The notes beneath the pieces were generated by a model. The model made no database searches. It had not been told where the DNA came from and worked only from the letters and a program-made list of their open reading frames with translations. Below are positions 8,601 to 16,100 of a stretch of DNA of 64,000 nt, one piece after another. Location: NCBI RefSeq assembly GCF_000723165.1, contig NZ_HG322949.1:2274448-2338447 (forward strand), read 5' to 3'. This DNA is from Janthinobacterium agaricidamnosum NBRC 102515 = DSM 9628. Lineage in GTDB: Bacteria > Pseudomonadota > Gammaproteobacteria > Burkholderiales > Burkholderiaceae_D. Position 1 is the first letter of the stretch. Each line of letters starts with the position of its first letter. Position numbers and translations under genes: made by a program.

Positions 8601-9239
8601 TCAGGCCGGTCTGGCCTTGCGTCGAACGGCAAAGCCGATCAGGCCCAGGCCAGCGAGCAGCATGCCGTATGTTTCCGGCTCAGGTACCGCGGCAGTGATA
8701 TTGGCTGTGTAAGCCATATTACTGGCAGTCCACGGGCTCCACGACTGATTCGCTAAAAGAGGGTCGTTGGCGGTCGAATAAACGAATTTGCCCGGCAGGC
8801 CGCCATTATTGCCCGATCCTTGAAAGGTGGCCGATGGAATCGGGCTGGTCACGCCTGCGACCGTCAGATACGCGATATAACTGGTATTTGCCTGCAATGC
8901 CAGGTTAATGCCGGTCGCCCCGATTGCTTGTGCTCCGCCACCGTATGATATTGGCGAGCTTGTGTACAAGGCGGGTCCGATGGCCTTGTTGCCATCCCAG
9001 GCTGCAATCGTTAAGGCGGCGTTTCCTTTAGTTCCTGAAAGCGCATAAAAGGTGAAGTCTTCCAGTATTCCGCCGGGCGAGGTGAAGGTTTCGCCGTAAT
9101 TCGGGGTCGCTCCTTTGCCGAAAGTCCAAATGGGGGTCGACGATAGGCCAACGTTGGAGTATGTGGTGGCGTGGGCATGCATGGATGCGCTGACGATGAG
9201 AGTGCTCAGCAGCAGTTTGGCGAAATGTATCTTTTTCAT
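8601..9239 (-). CDS. PEP-CTERM sorting domain protein
   Basis: The 212-residue secreted protein has an N-terminal signal peptide (MKKIHFAKLLLSTLIVSAS) and a C-terminal tripartite PEP-CTERM signal: VPEPETYGM, a hydrophobic helix (LLAGLGLIGFAV) and a basic tail RRKARPA. Such proteins are processed by an exosortase (EpsH/XrtA type) and usually reach the surface or the exopolysaccharide matrix. The ~150-residue body is Ala/Gly/Thr/Asn-rich and matches no enzyme I recognise. No exosortase gene is in the window. The gene faces the preceding PLP-enzyme gene tail to tail. Confidence 0.9.
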   Translation of the reverse strand: MKKIHFAKLLLSTLIVSASMHAHATTYSNVGLSSTPIWTFGKGATPNYGETFTSPGGILEDFTFYALSGTKGNAALTIAAWDGNKAIGPALYTSSPISYGGGAQAIGATGINLALQANTSYIAYLTVAGVTSPIPSATFQGSGNNGGLPGKFVYSTANDPLLANQSWSPWTASNMAYTANITAAVPEPETYGMLLAGLGLIGFAVRRKARPA

Positions 9240-9572
9240 TTTCCCTATTTAATTATCAATAACACAAATATTAATTATACATCGTTTAATGAAAAAATAT
9301 TACTAATTGAGTATTTATTTTCAAGGTAATTTTTTATTCATCGTCATCGTTATCGGCGAACCTGCGCGATTATTCCTGGCACCGTGTCGCATGCAAGCGT
9401 CGTGACAGTGGGTTCATGTTGTGGGCCGGGGCGCGGATGCCGAGCAGTGGGGGCGCGGGCGGCGGACTGGTTATGCTCAAGCGCCTTCATGACGGTTTTG
9501 CCATCCTCAACGCCGTGCCGATAAATGTACCACCTGCCTGTATCGAACTAATCGTATCTGCGGAAAGCATTC
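9240..9572. other. Intergenic region upstream of PEP-CTERM gene and distal to the CRISPR trailer
   Basis: These 333 bases are AT-rich near 9240-9350, which presumably holds the PEP-CTERM promoter, and GC-richer afterwards. No gene, cas fragment or terminator was recognised. Confidence 0.4.
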
Positions 9573-9600
9573 AATTGATGCCCGCGCATGCGGGGAACAC
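9573..9600 (-). repeat. Degenerate trailer-end CRISPR repeat
   Basis: It sits exactly one 61-nt period before the first canonical repeat. Its last 19 bases match the repeat, but its first eight (AATTGATG) carry four mismatches to GGTTCATC. Degeneracy at this end marks the leader-distal side of the array. Confidence 0.85.
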
Positions 9601-10576
9601 AGGTGGGCCGAATCACCGGCGCCACCAGTGACCGGTTCATCCCCGCGCATGCGGGGAACACGGAATATCCCATTATGAATAATGATGCGCTGATGGTTCA
9701 TCCCCGCGCATGCGGGGAACACCCAGTGGCGCGGGGATCGGCAGCGCTAATGCTCGGTTCATCCCCGCGCATGCGGGGAACACTTGACGCCAGCGGCCAG
9801 CGATGGAGAAAAAATCGGTTCATCCCCGCGCATGCGGGGAACACGCGCATCGGGTATGCTGCCGGGTCGACGTTCACGGTTCATCCCCGCGCATGCGGGG
9901 AACACCCATTGGTGCGGCGTTGATTGTTGTTTTGGCGCGGTTCATCCCCGCGCATGCGGGGAACACGTACTAAGACGGAACGGGGCTCCCCGCTAAAACG
10001 GTTCATCCCCGCGCATGCGGGGAACACCGCATTGCACGGTCAAACTCCTGACCACTGGTCGGTTCATCCCCGCGCATGCGGGGAACACTATTGCTGACAA
10101 TGCATGGCGGGCTGCTGCGGCGGTTCATCCCCGCGCATGCGGGGAACACGCGAACGCATCCCAGGTTACGTCAAGCTCGGCCGGTTCATCCCCGCGCATG
10201 CGGGGAACACATAATCCCGCTCCACCACCCACGGGTGAGCGGCGGTTCATCCCCGCGCATGCGGGGATCACGCCACCACCAGCACCAGCAAGTACAAGAC
10301 CCTCGGTTCATCCCCGCGCATGCGGGGAACACAAATTCCTTCGAGGGGTTAAAAATCATCCGCACGGTTCATCCCCGCGCATGCGGGGAACACTTACCGA
10401 ATCCGCGTGACTCGAAGTCAACCGCCGGTTCATCCCCGCGCATGCGGGGAACACTGCGTTGCCGCTGCCGTGCACTATTGTCAGGCCGGTTCATCCCCGC
10501 GCATGCGGGGAACACTGCATATCGAAGGAAAGACGGCCTGTCAGCATCGGTTCATCCCCGCGCATGCGGGGAACAC
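9573..10576 (-). CRISPR. Type I-E CRISPR array: 16 canonical repeats plus one degenerate terminal repeat, 16 spacers
   Basis: On the plus strand the 28-nt repeat begins GGTTCATC, continues CCCGCGCATGCGGGG and ends AACAC. Repeats start at 9634, 9695, 9756 and so on to 10549, at an exact 61-nt period. The repeat forms a CCCCGC/GCGGGG stem with a GCAT loop. Its reverse complement starts GTGTTCCCCGCG and ends GATGAACC, matching the E. coli-type I-E repeat orientation, so the array is read on the minus strand from a leader to the right of 10576. A degenerate repeat lies at the opposite, trailer end. The base before GG is C at 15 of 16 canonical repeats (T at 9694), so repeats may be counted as 29 nt with 32-nt spacers. 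The repeat at 10244-10271 has one substitution (GGATCAC). No cas genes flank the array. Confidence 0.97.
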
Positions 10577-10640
10577 ACCAATTATAAGTCATTGATTACA
10601 ATAACTTAAATGGCATATGATTTTTCTACCGATTTTTCAG
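10577..10640 (-). promoter_or_regulatory. CRISPR leader with consensus IHF site
   Basis: The AT-rich sequence directly abuts the repeat at 10576. On the minus strand, positions 10597-10585 read AATCAATGACTTA, a full match to the IHF consensus WATCAANNNNTTR, eight bases from the first repeat. In E. coli type I-E, IHF bound at a comparable leader position directs new spacers to the first repeat. This supports a functional leader and the minus-strand orientation. Confidence 0.75.
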
Positions 10641-10699
10641 GCGTTTTGGAGAAGCATTGATATGGATGTTTTTCGGCGGCATCAGCGCTCTCAAACAGC

Positions 10700-11407
10700 C
10701 TATCTGCGCGACCTCTTGTACTGCTCCAGCAACTGTTCCATCGTCGTGCTGCGGGTATGCAGTTGCAGCGGTCCCGGCGGGGCGAAGTTGGTGAAGCGGA
10801 CTACCCAGTCGTGCTCTTCGGTGCCGACGTCGAGTGCGTTGATGCAGCCTGCCGTTTGCGCCATGTTGCCGAGGAAGAGGCGCTGGCCGGTCAGTGCGTA
10901 GGACAGGATCGCCCGGTTGACGCCGCCGTGCAAGACCAGCAGCACGGTGTCCCACGACGGGTCGGCGCGCAGTTTGTCCAGCGCGGGAAACACGCGGTCC
11001 ATCAATTCGCCGACCGATTCGCCGCCGAGGAATTGCTTGTCTTCCGGCACCACGCCGTAGAAGGCGCCGGTGAAGGCGTCTTGCAGGTCGGCGTCGGAAA
11101 TGGTCGACAGACGGCCACCGCGCAATTCTTCCAGTTCCGGCCATTGTTCGATAGCGATCTGCTGGCCCGCTTCGGCCAGTACGCGGATTGCGGTTTCTAC
11201 CGTGCGCGGCAAGCCGGACACGATGACGCGGTCGAAGCGCACTTGCTGCGCGGCGAAGGCTGCGCCGGCCGCGGTCGCTTGCTTGCGGCCAGATTCATTC
11301 AGGGGGACTGATTCTGGCAGGAATGGTTTGCCGCTGTCGTCGAAGTACGTCACGCTGCCGTGGCGCATCAGGAAGACGCGCCGTCTTGAAGAAACAAGTT
11401 TGCTCAT
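10700..11407 (-). CDS. Histidine phosphatase (phosphoglycerate mutase-like) family protein
   Basis: The 235-residue cytosolic protein has the phosphoacceptor motif FLMRHGS near residue 15, the arginine-bearing segment SGLPRTVETAIRV, an acidic PELEELRGG segment and the second catalytic histidine in LLVLHGGVNRAIL. These define the branch 1 histidine phosphatase superfamily. The substrate cannot be deduced: phosphosugar mutase, phosphatase of small phosphoesters, or CobC-like are all possible. It lies between the CRISPR leader and the left pilus-like cluster and shows no link to either. Confidence 0.85.
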   Translation of the reverse strand: MSKLVSSRRRVFLMRHGSVTYFDDSGKPFLPESVPLNESGRKQATAAGAAFAAQQVRFDRVIVSGLPRTVETAIRVLAEAGQQIAIEQWPELEELRGGRLSTISDADLQDAFTGAFYGVVPEDKQFLGGESVGELMDRVFPALDKLRADPSWDTVLLVLHGGVNRAILSYALTGQRLFLGNMAQTAGCINALDVGTEEHDWVVRFTNFAPPGPLQLHTRSTTMEQLLEQYKRSRR

Positions 11408-11496
11408 GGGAACCTGGAAAAAGAATGCCGGTGCACCACACTGGCGCTACCGGCGTTGGCCCCTATGATAACGCTAAATCAGCATGCACTATTGCT

Positions 11497-12075
11497 TCAG
11501 AAGAATACTGCGGTGCGGCTGATGATGGCGCCGGTATTGCCGTATGGCGCCTTGGCGCGCACCGAGCCGGTATTGGCGACGCCGTCGTCGAGCTTGCTGT
11601 CTAGCTGTTCGGCGAACGATTCGGGCAAGTTGTCGAAGCGGATGCCGTTGCCGGAACGTCCGCCGACTTCGTCGTTGTACAGGTAGACGGCGCCGCCCTG
11701 GGCGCTGGTCATGAATTGCGAGGTGCCGTTGTAGGAGCCGGTGATGAAGCCGCCCAGCGCCAGATGTTGCGGCGCCAGCGTGAATTCGCGCGGCTGGCCG
11801 TCGCCGATCTGGCCGTCGCCATTGCCGTTGCCGGCCGAGTTAGGTACGTGCAAGGTGCCCTGGATATCGTCGCCGGGCAGCGCGCGGAATTTGTCCTGGT
11901 AGGCGTTGACGGCGGCCGTCAGCGAATTCGATTGCTGGATCAGGTTCTTGACCTTGGCGCTGTCGATCAAGCCTTGGCCCTTGAGTACGCCGCCCAGCAG
12001 CAAGCCGATAATCACCAGCACGATGGCGATTTCCACGAGGGTAAAACCGTGCTGGCGGCGGGCGGTGGTTGACAT
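11497..12075 (-). CDS. Type IV prepilin-like (pseudo)pilin, last gene of the left pilus-like cluster
   Basis: The 192-residue protein begins with a short basic leader and the class III signal RRQHGFTLVEIAIVLVIIGLLL: cleavage would follow Gly, leaving Phe1 and Glu5. The lumenal part contains AYQDKFRALPGDDIQG and a Gly/Asn-rich loop, as in MshA/PulG-like major pilins. It follows the TPR-like gene by 72 bases on the same strand, so it is probably transcribed with the cluster or from a local promoter. It is the best candidate for the main subunit of the left system, because the other two pilin-like proteins there are larger and less canonical. A prepilin peptidase must be encoded elsewhere. Confidence 0.85.
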   Translation of the reverse strand: MSTTARRQHGFTLVEIAIVLVIIGLLLGGVLKGQGLIDSAKVKNLIQQSNSLTAAVNAYQDKFRALPGDDIQGTLHVPNSAGNGNGDGQIGDGQPREFTLAPQHLALGGFITGSYNGTSQFMTSAQGGAVYLYNDEVGGRSGNGIRFDNLPESFAEQLDSKLDDGVANTGSVRAKAPYGNTGAIISRTAVFF

Positions 12076-12147
12076 GAGGACTCCTTTTCTTTCAGTAAGT
12101 GTTGCCGTATCAGTCTAATCAAATTGGCTGTTCAATGGAGAAATTTC

Positions 12148-12852
12148 TCATCTTTGCCGCGCGGCAATTTCCTGTAAGCGACGCTCCAGGAATGCCAGTT
12201 CATGCGGATCGGAAATTTGTCCACTGCTGATCATGCCGCCGATCAGGATTTTTGCGCTGTCGAGTTCGTTCATGTCTTCCAGGATGAAAATTTCCAGCTC
12301 GCGCGCCCAGGCCGGCATCTCGGCTGCGTTCGCCTGTTCGCGGATTGCTTGCGCATAGTGGCGCGCCAGCGGCAAGTCGTGCAGGCGGTGCTTGGCGACA
12401 ATGGCGGCGTGGGCCAGCCACGGCCAGCGCCGGTGCGGGTCTTCGGCAAACCGGCGCGCGATAAAATCGAGCATGATGCGGCTGCGCACCGGATCGGGCA
12501 CGGCCGCGTAGATTTCGCTGGCGGCCATCAATGGATATTGCCCGCGCGGATCGAGGTCCAGCGCCGCGCCCAGCCAGTCTCGCAGGCGGTCGTAATCGAG
12601 TTGCGTCCAGCGCAGGCTGATGCCGTCCTGATCTTCAAACCCTTGCAGGTACAACATGGTCGCCTTGGACAAGGCCAGCGGTTCGCCGAGGCTGGCCAGT
12701 TGCAGCATCGCCGGCGCCGGCGCCGGCGGCAATGGCCGGCCGCTGGCGGGCGGCAGCGGATGGGCCAGGTGCCAGCCGCATTGCAGCAGCGCGGCCAGTC
12801 CCAGCGCGGCCAGCACGCTGTTTGGTATATGGGAGAGGGGTTTCAGCATCAT
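12148..12852 (-). CDS. Membrane-anchored TPR-like protein of unknown function in pilus-like cluster
   Basis: I do not recognise this ~234-residue protein. It has an N-terminal membrane anchor (SVLAALGLAALLQCGW), a Pro-rich linker (residues ~35-50) and a helical C-terminal part that looks TPR-like (LAHAAIVAKHRLHDLPLARHYAQAI). Its ATG shares one base with the stop of the ABC permease (TGATG), which implies translational coupling and joint function. It may be a periplasmic scaffold, but nothing in the sequence shows a catalytic site. Confidence 0.7.
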   Translation of the reverse strand: MMLKPLSHIPNSVLAALGLAALLQCGWHLAHPLPPASGRPLPPAPAPAMLQLASLGEPLALSKATMLYLQGFEDQDGISLRWTQLDYDRLRDWLGAALDLDPRGQYPLMAASEIYAAVPDPVRSRIMLDFIARRFAEDPHRRWPWLAHAAIVAKHRLHDLPLARHYAQAIREQANAAEMPAWARELEIFILEDMNELDSAKILIGGMISSGQISDPHELAFLERRLQEIAARQR

Positions 12853-13619
12853 CAAATATTCTTGCGGTACAGGTCGAACAGCGCGGCCGATGTCATCAGC
12901 GCGACGTAGATGACTGTTTGCGACAGGATATCCAGCAAGGCCGCGCTATTGCCGGTGTGATACAGCAGCCATTCGGTGCGCGTAAAACCATCCAGTCTCG
13001 GCAGCAGGAAAGCGAGCGAGTTGATGCCGCTGCTCAAGATTTGTTGTTGCCAGGAATGTGCACCGCTCCCCGCATGGACTAGCAGTTGCAAGCCGCTGAT
13101 GCTGCGCGCCAGCAGATAAAAGCCGGCGCACGCGGCCAGCGCCGGCATCACCTGGCTCAGGCTGAGTACGCACAGCAGGGCAAACGCGGCGACGATCCAC
13201 AGTTCGCACAGCAGCGACATGCTCCACAGTGCGCTTTGGAACAGCGGCGCAAAGAACAGGCTCAGCAGGCCGAACAGCAGCGCGGGAATCAGCGCCAGCA
13301 AGCCGAATCCGCACAGCTTGCCCAGCAGATAGGATGAGCGCGGCATCGGCAGCGCCAGCAACAGTTCCAGTCCCTTGTCGTTGGCTTCGCGCACCATGCT
13401 GGTGACGACAAACGTCGCGATCAAGAACACCGCGGCAAAGCGCAGCAGCGCCGCCAGCAGCGCGGCTTGCATTTGCCGGCTTTCGGTCAGCGCCAATTCA
13501 TTCAAAAAACCGCTGAGGCCGACCGCGATGCAGGCGACCAGCAGGAATAAGCAGGCCAGCCGGTTGCGCAATGCTTCCAGCAAGGTGTAGCGGGCAATTG
13601 TCGGTATCGGATGTATCAT
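12852..13619 (-). CDS. ABC-2 type transporter permease inside the pilus-like cluster
   Basis: The 255-residue integral membrane protein has about six hydrophobic helices (for example ACLFLLVACIAVGLSGFL, LLRFAAVFLIATFVVTSMV and LLALIPALLFGLLSLFFA) and a conserved-looking cytoplasmic segment REANDKGLELLLALPMPRSSY, typical of ABC-2/NatB-like permeases. The ATG at 13619 follows the pseudopilin stop by seven bases. An upstream in-frame start would add 72 low-complexity residues that overlap that gene and is rejected. The likely partner is the ATPase at 23950-24666, the first gene of the same cluster. In Myxococcus xanthus the ABC proteins PilGHI are encoded with pilus genes and needed for pili. 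The cargo is unknown. Confidence 0.75.
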   Translation of the reverse strand: MIHPIPTIARYTLLEALRNRLACLFLLVACIAVGLSGFLNELALTESRQMQAALLAALLRFAAVFLIATFVVTSMVREANDKGLELLLALPMPRSSYLLGKLCGFGLLALIPALLFGLLSLFFAPLFQSALWSMSLLCELWIVAAFALLCVLSLSQVMPALAACAGFYLLARSISGLQLLVHAGSGAHSWQQQILSSGINSLAFLLPRLDGFTRTEWLLYHTGNSAALLDILSQTVIYVALMTSAALFDLYRKNI

Positions 13620-13626
13620 CGATCTA

Positions 13627-14349
13627 CTATAAAGGCAGGCGCTGCGCCGCGACCATGCGGTGGTACAGGATATTCGGCGATAGCCAGACGACGATATCGT
13701 CGAATTCGCCGCCCGGACCGCCATCGCTGGCGGGCCGGCTGATGAAGGTGGTGGCATTGGCGCTATTGTTGCGCTCATCGACATTGGTGCCGGCCGGGGT
13801 GGCGCTGGACACGCCTGAGCCGCTGGTCGCGCCAAAACCGTTTTTGCCGTGCGACATGATCAGCGCCGGAATATCTTTCAAGGCTGTCGCTTGCACCAGC
13901 GCACCGTCGGCGCCACGCGTGACGACGCTGATGTCGCGCGGCGTTTGCAGCGAAAACAAGACGGTGGCATTGCTAAACGCCGGCGTCACGCTGTAGCGCA
14001 ACAGGTGGTCCCAGCTATCGGTTTTTTGCAGGCCGAGCGTCGCCCACGGCAGGAAGCCATCGCGTTTGTCGTTGGCGCAGGCGCCGCCGCGGCGGTCTTC
14101 CAGCCCGTTGCTGGCGGAAATGGCCGGGCAGGGCAGGTAGCCGTAGCGCACCGCAAAGCCGGTCAGCGCTTCTTTCGCTTCGTCCAGCGCCTTGTTGGTA
14201 TCCGCTACCTTGCGCTGTTCGATCTGCACCGCCAGCGGCGTGACCAGGCCGCCTATCATCAAGCCGACGATCAAAAGCACGATGGCGATTTCAAGCAGGC
14301 TGAAGCCGTTTTGTCGTCCCATAACTCTTTTCTCATGATGCTTTCTCAT
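13627..14349 (-). CDS. Type IV prepilin-like minor (pseudo)pilin
   Basis: About 240 residues with a canonical class III signal: MGRQNGFSLLEIAIVLLIVGLMIGG, here preceded by a short MRKHHEKRV leader. Cleavage after Gly leaves Phe1 and Glu5. The C-terminal part shares distinctive segments with the upstream neighbour (GFLPWATLGLQKTDSW, LLRYSVTPAF and the final ILYHRMVAAQ), so the two are paralogues from a tandem duplication. The start at 14349 overlaps the previous stop as ATGA; the inner ATG at 14322 is an alternative. It probably serves as a tip or minor pseudopilin of the left system. Confidence 0.85.
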   Translation of the reverse strand: MRKHHEKRVMGRQNGFSLLEIAIVLLIVGLMIGGLVTPLAVQIEQRKVADTNKALDEAKEALTGFAVRYGYLPCPAISASNGLEDRRGGACANDKRDGFLPWATLGLQKTDSWDHLLRYSVTPAFSNATVLFSLQTPRDISVVTRGADGALVQATALKDIPALIMSHGKNGFGATSGSGVSSATPAGTNVDERNNSANATTFISRPASDGGPGGEFDDIVVWLSPNILYHRMVAAQRLPL

Positions 14350-15074
14350 GGCAAGTTCCGCGCCGCGCGCATGCGTTGGTACAAAGCTGGCAGGGTACTC
14401 CACACCAGCATGTCGTCGAAGGTTCCGCCCGGCTGGGCCGTATCGTCGCTGGCCATGCGGCTGATGAAGCGCACACTGGCTTGCTGGTTGGCCGCTTCAT
14501 CCAGATTGCCTTGCGCCATGTTAGCCTGGGTCATGCCATTGGCCGCAACACCAACGTTATTCCGGCCCTGAGAAAAGACCACGAATGGCAGGCACTGGCT
14601 GCTTAAGCCGCACACAGTGTAGCCGGCAAGCAAGAATAATCGGCCACGCTCGTCGCGGCTGTGCACGGTCTTGGTCGCCACCGCCGACAGCGCGGCAATC
14701 GGCGCCACCGTCATTGCCGGCGTGACGCTGTAGCGCAGCAACTTGCCCCAGCTATCCGCGCCATCGATACCCAACGTGACCCACGGCAAAAAACCGCTGC
14801 AATCGGCTTCGCTGCGGCAGGCGGCGGATTGTTCGCGGCCATCGAGGCTGGATGCGGCCGGACGCGGCAAGCGGCCATTGACGGCCGCAAAACCGAGCAG
14901 CGCTTCGCGCGCTTGCACCAGTGTCGCCAGCGTCTTGCGTTCGCGCTGCGCTTGCTGGGTATTCTTGCCGAAAACGCCGATCAGCAGGCTGGCCGCGCCC
15001 AGGCCGAGCACGGCGACCAGGATCAGCAAGGCCGCACCGCGCTGGTTCGCATGGTGGCGTGCGTCAAGGTTCAT
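14346..15074 (-). CDS. Pilin-like protein lacking the canonical Glu5 (paralogue of next gene)
   Basis: The ~242-residue protein has an N-terminal basic stretch and a hydrophobic helix (NQRGAALLILVAVLGLGAASLLIG), but the residue at pilin position 5 is Leu rather than Glu and no Phe/Met1 follows the glycine. The C-terminal domain clearly matches the adjacent pilin gene (GFLPWVTLGIDGADSW, LLRYSVTPAM, ALYQRMRAAR). This resembles GspK-like tip pseudopilins, which also lack Glu5, although the length is closer to that of a minor pilin. The start at 15074 overlaps the end of the PilP-like gene by 11 bases. It may be processed by the prepilin peptidase or stay as a membrane protein. Confidence 0.7.
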   Translation of the reverse strand: MNLDARHHANQRGAALLILVAVLGLGAASLLIGVFGKNTQQAQRERKTLATLVQAREALLGFAAVNGRLPRPAASSLDGREQSAACRSEADCSGFLPWVTLGIDGADSWGKLLRYSVTPAMTVAPIAALSAVATKTVHSRDERGRLFLLAGYTVCGLSSQCLPFVVFSQGRNNVGVAANGMTQANMAQGNLDEAANQQASVRFISRMASDDTAQPGGTFDDMLVWSTLPALYQRMRAARNLP

Positions 15075-15462
15075 GGTCTTCACTGACGCTGCCGTGGTTC
15101 GGATCAAAACGCTGGCCCGGCTTCAAGATCACCTTGCGGCCATTCGACAATTGCAGCGTCAGCGTCTGGTTTTTATTCAGCGTGTTATTGCCATCGTTTT
15201 GCGGCGCATCGTTCAGCCACGCGGTCGATTTGCCGCTGCTGCGCTTGACCAAGCCATTCAGCAACACCGGTTCGGCTAGCGCTGCGGGCGGCGCAGCGCT
15301 AGCCGGGGCCGCTTCGGTTTGCGGCGGCGGATCGCGTTGCAGGTCGAGCGCGCCGCGTTCTGCCGGCGATAAAAACAAGCGGCCCAGTTGCGGCGCCGCG
15401 GCATGCACCAGCACCGGCATGCTTGCCAGTAATGCTGACATGATCCATCCGTGCTTGTTCAT
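15064..15462 (-). CDS. PilP/MshK/GspC-like periplasmic protein
   Basis: The 132-residue exported protein has a signal peptide (MNKHGWIMSALLASMPVLVHA). A Pro/Ala-rich linker leads to a small C-terminal domain with VLLNGLVKRSSGKSTAWLND and LSNGRKVILKPGQRF, the pattern of MshK/PilP/GspC homology-region domains that link the inner-membrane platform to the secretin. The start at 15462 forms an ATGA overlap with the PilO-like gene. Gene order (PilM/N-like, PilO-like, this gene) matches the pilMNOP arrangement. Homology is inferred from position and motif rather than from strong identity. Confidence 0.65.
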   Translation of the reverse strand: MNKHGWIMSALLASMPVLVHAAAPQLGRLFLSPAERGALDLQRDPPPQTEAAPASAAPPAALAEPVLLNGLVKRSSGKSTAWLNDAPQNDGNNTLNKNQTLTLQLSNGRKVILKPGQRFDPNHGSVSEDHEP

Positions 15463-16100
15463 GGCGCCGCGCCTTGCTGCTCCAGCGTCAGCCAGACCAG
15501 CGTGCAATCGGCCGACAGATGGGGCGCGAGGGCCGTTTGTTCCACCGCGCTGTTGCGTTTTATCGTGCATTGTTGTACTGCGAAATAATTGCGTTGCCGC
15601 AGGTCGTCGAGGAAATGGAATAAATCCATTTCATGTAGCAAGTCCATATGCAGTTCCATTTTGCTGCCGCGTAATTGATAGGGCCCCATAGCGACCCGCG
15701 CATCGGTCTTGAATACTTGCTGTGCGTCGATGTCATAAGTGATTGGCAGCAATTTGCGCTGTTGCTGGCTGCGATGGATCACCTCGATCCAGTCCAGCCG
15801 GTTTTCCGCGCCGAGCAAGTTCTTTTGCTGCAAGGCGACGTAGGCGGGCTGGAAAGTGCGGATGTCCTGTTTTTCATTTTCCACATGATTAAAGCGCTCG
15901 GATGCGGCATTCCGCGCCTGTTGCGCCTGCTTCAGCCTGTCGTCCTGCTGATGCAGATAATGGTTGCTGACGCCAATCGCGGCGATGGCGCCCGGCACGG
16001 CCAGCGCGCAGCACAGCAATGGCCGGCGTATCAGTCCCAGTTCGCCGAGCCACGACGCCTGCGGGCGCGCCGCCGATGTTTTCTTTTTTAAACTGTTCAT
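15459..16100 (-). CDS. PilO-like inner-membrane assembly protein
   Basis: About 213 residues: a short basic cytoplasmic N-terminus, one transmembrane helix (LLCCALAVPGAIAAIGV), a coiled-coil-like segment (residues ~55-85, DDRLKQAQQARNAASERF) and a periplasmic alpha/beta domain containing MELHMDLLHEMDLFHFLDDL, typical of PilO/GspM-like folds. The ATG at 16100 overlaps the previous stop (ATGA). It should form the alignment complex with the PilM/N-like and PilP-like neighbours. No lipid or enzymatic motif is visible. Confidence 0.7.
   Translation of the reverse strand: MNSLKKKTSAARPQASWLGELGLIRRPLLCCALAVPGAIAAIGVSNHYLHQQDDRLKQAQQARNAASERFNHVENEKQDIRTFQPAYVALQQKNLLGAENRLDWIEVIHRSQQQRKLLPITYDIDAQQVFKTDARVAMGPYQLRGSKMELHMDLLHEMDLFHFLDDLRQRNYFAVQQCTIKRNSAVEQTALAPHLSADCTLVWLTLEQQGAAP

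Noticed and set aside
9588..10609. Open frames encoding repeated SSPRMRGT / FIPAHAGNT / VHPRACGEH peptides
   Set aside because: They are translations of the 61-nt CRISPR repeat period, not genes.
10577..10699. cas gene remnant next to the CRISPR leader
   Set aside because: No Cas1, Cas2 or Cas3 motif in any frame; the AT-rich sequence is explained as a leader.
13620..13835. N-terminal extension of the ABC permease
   Set aside because: Low-complexity Pro/Ala/Ser residues overlapping the upstream pilin gene; the ATG at 13619 gives a normal permease start.
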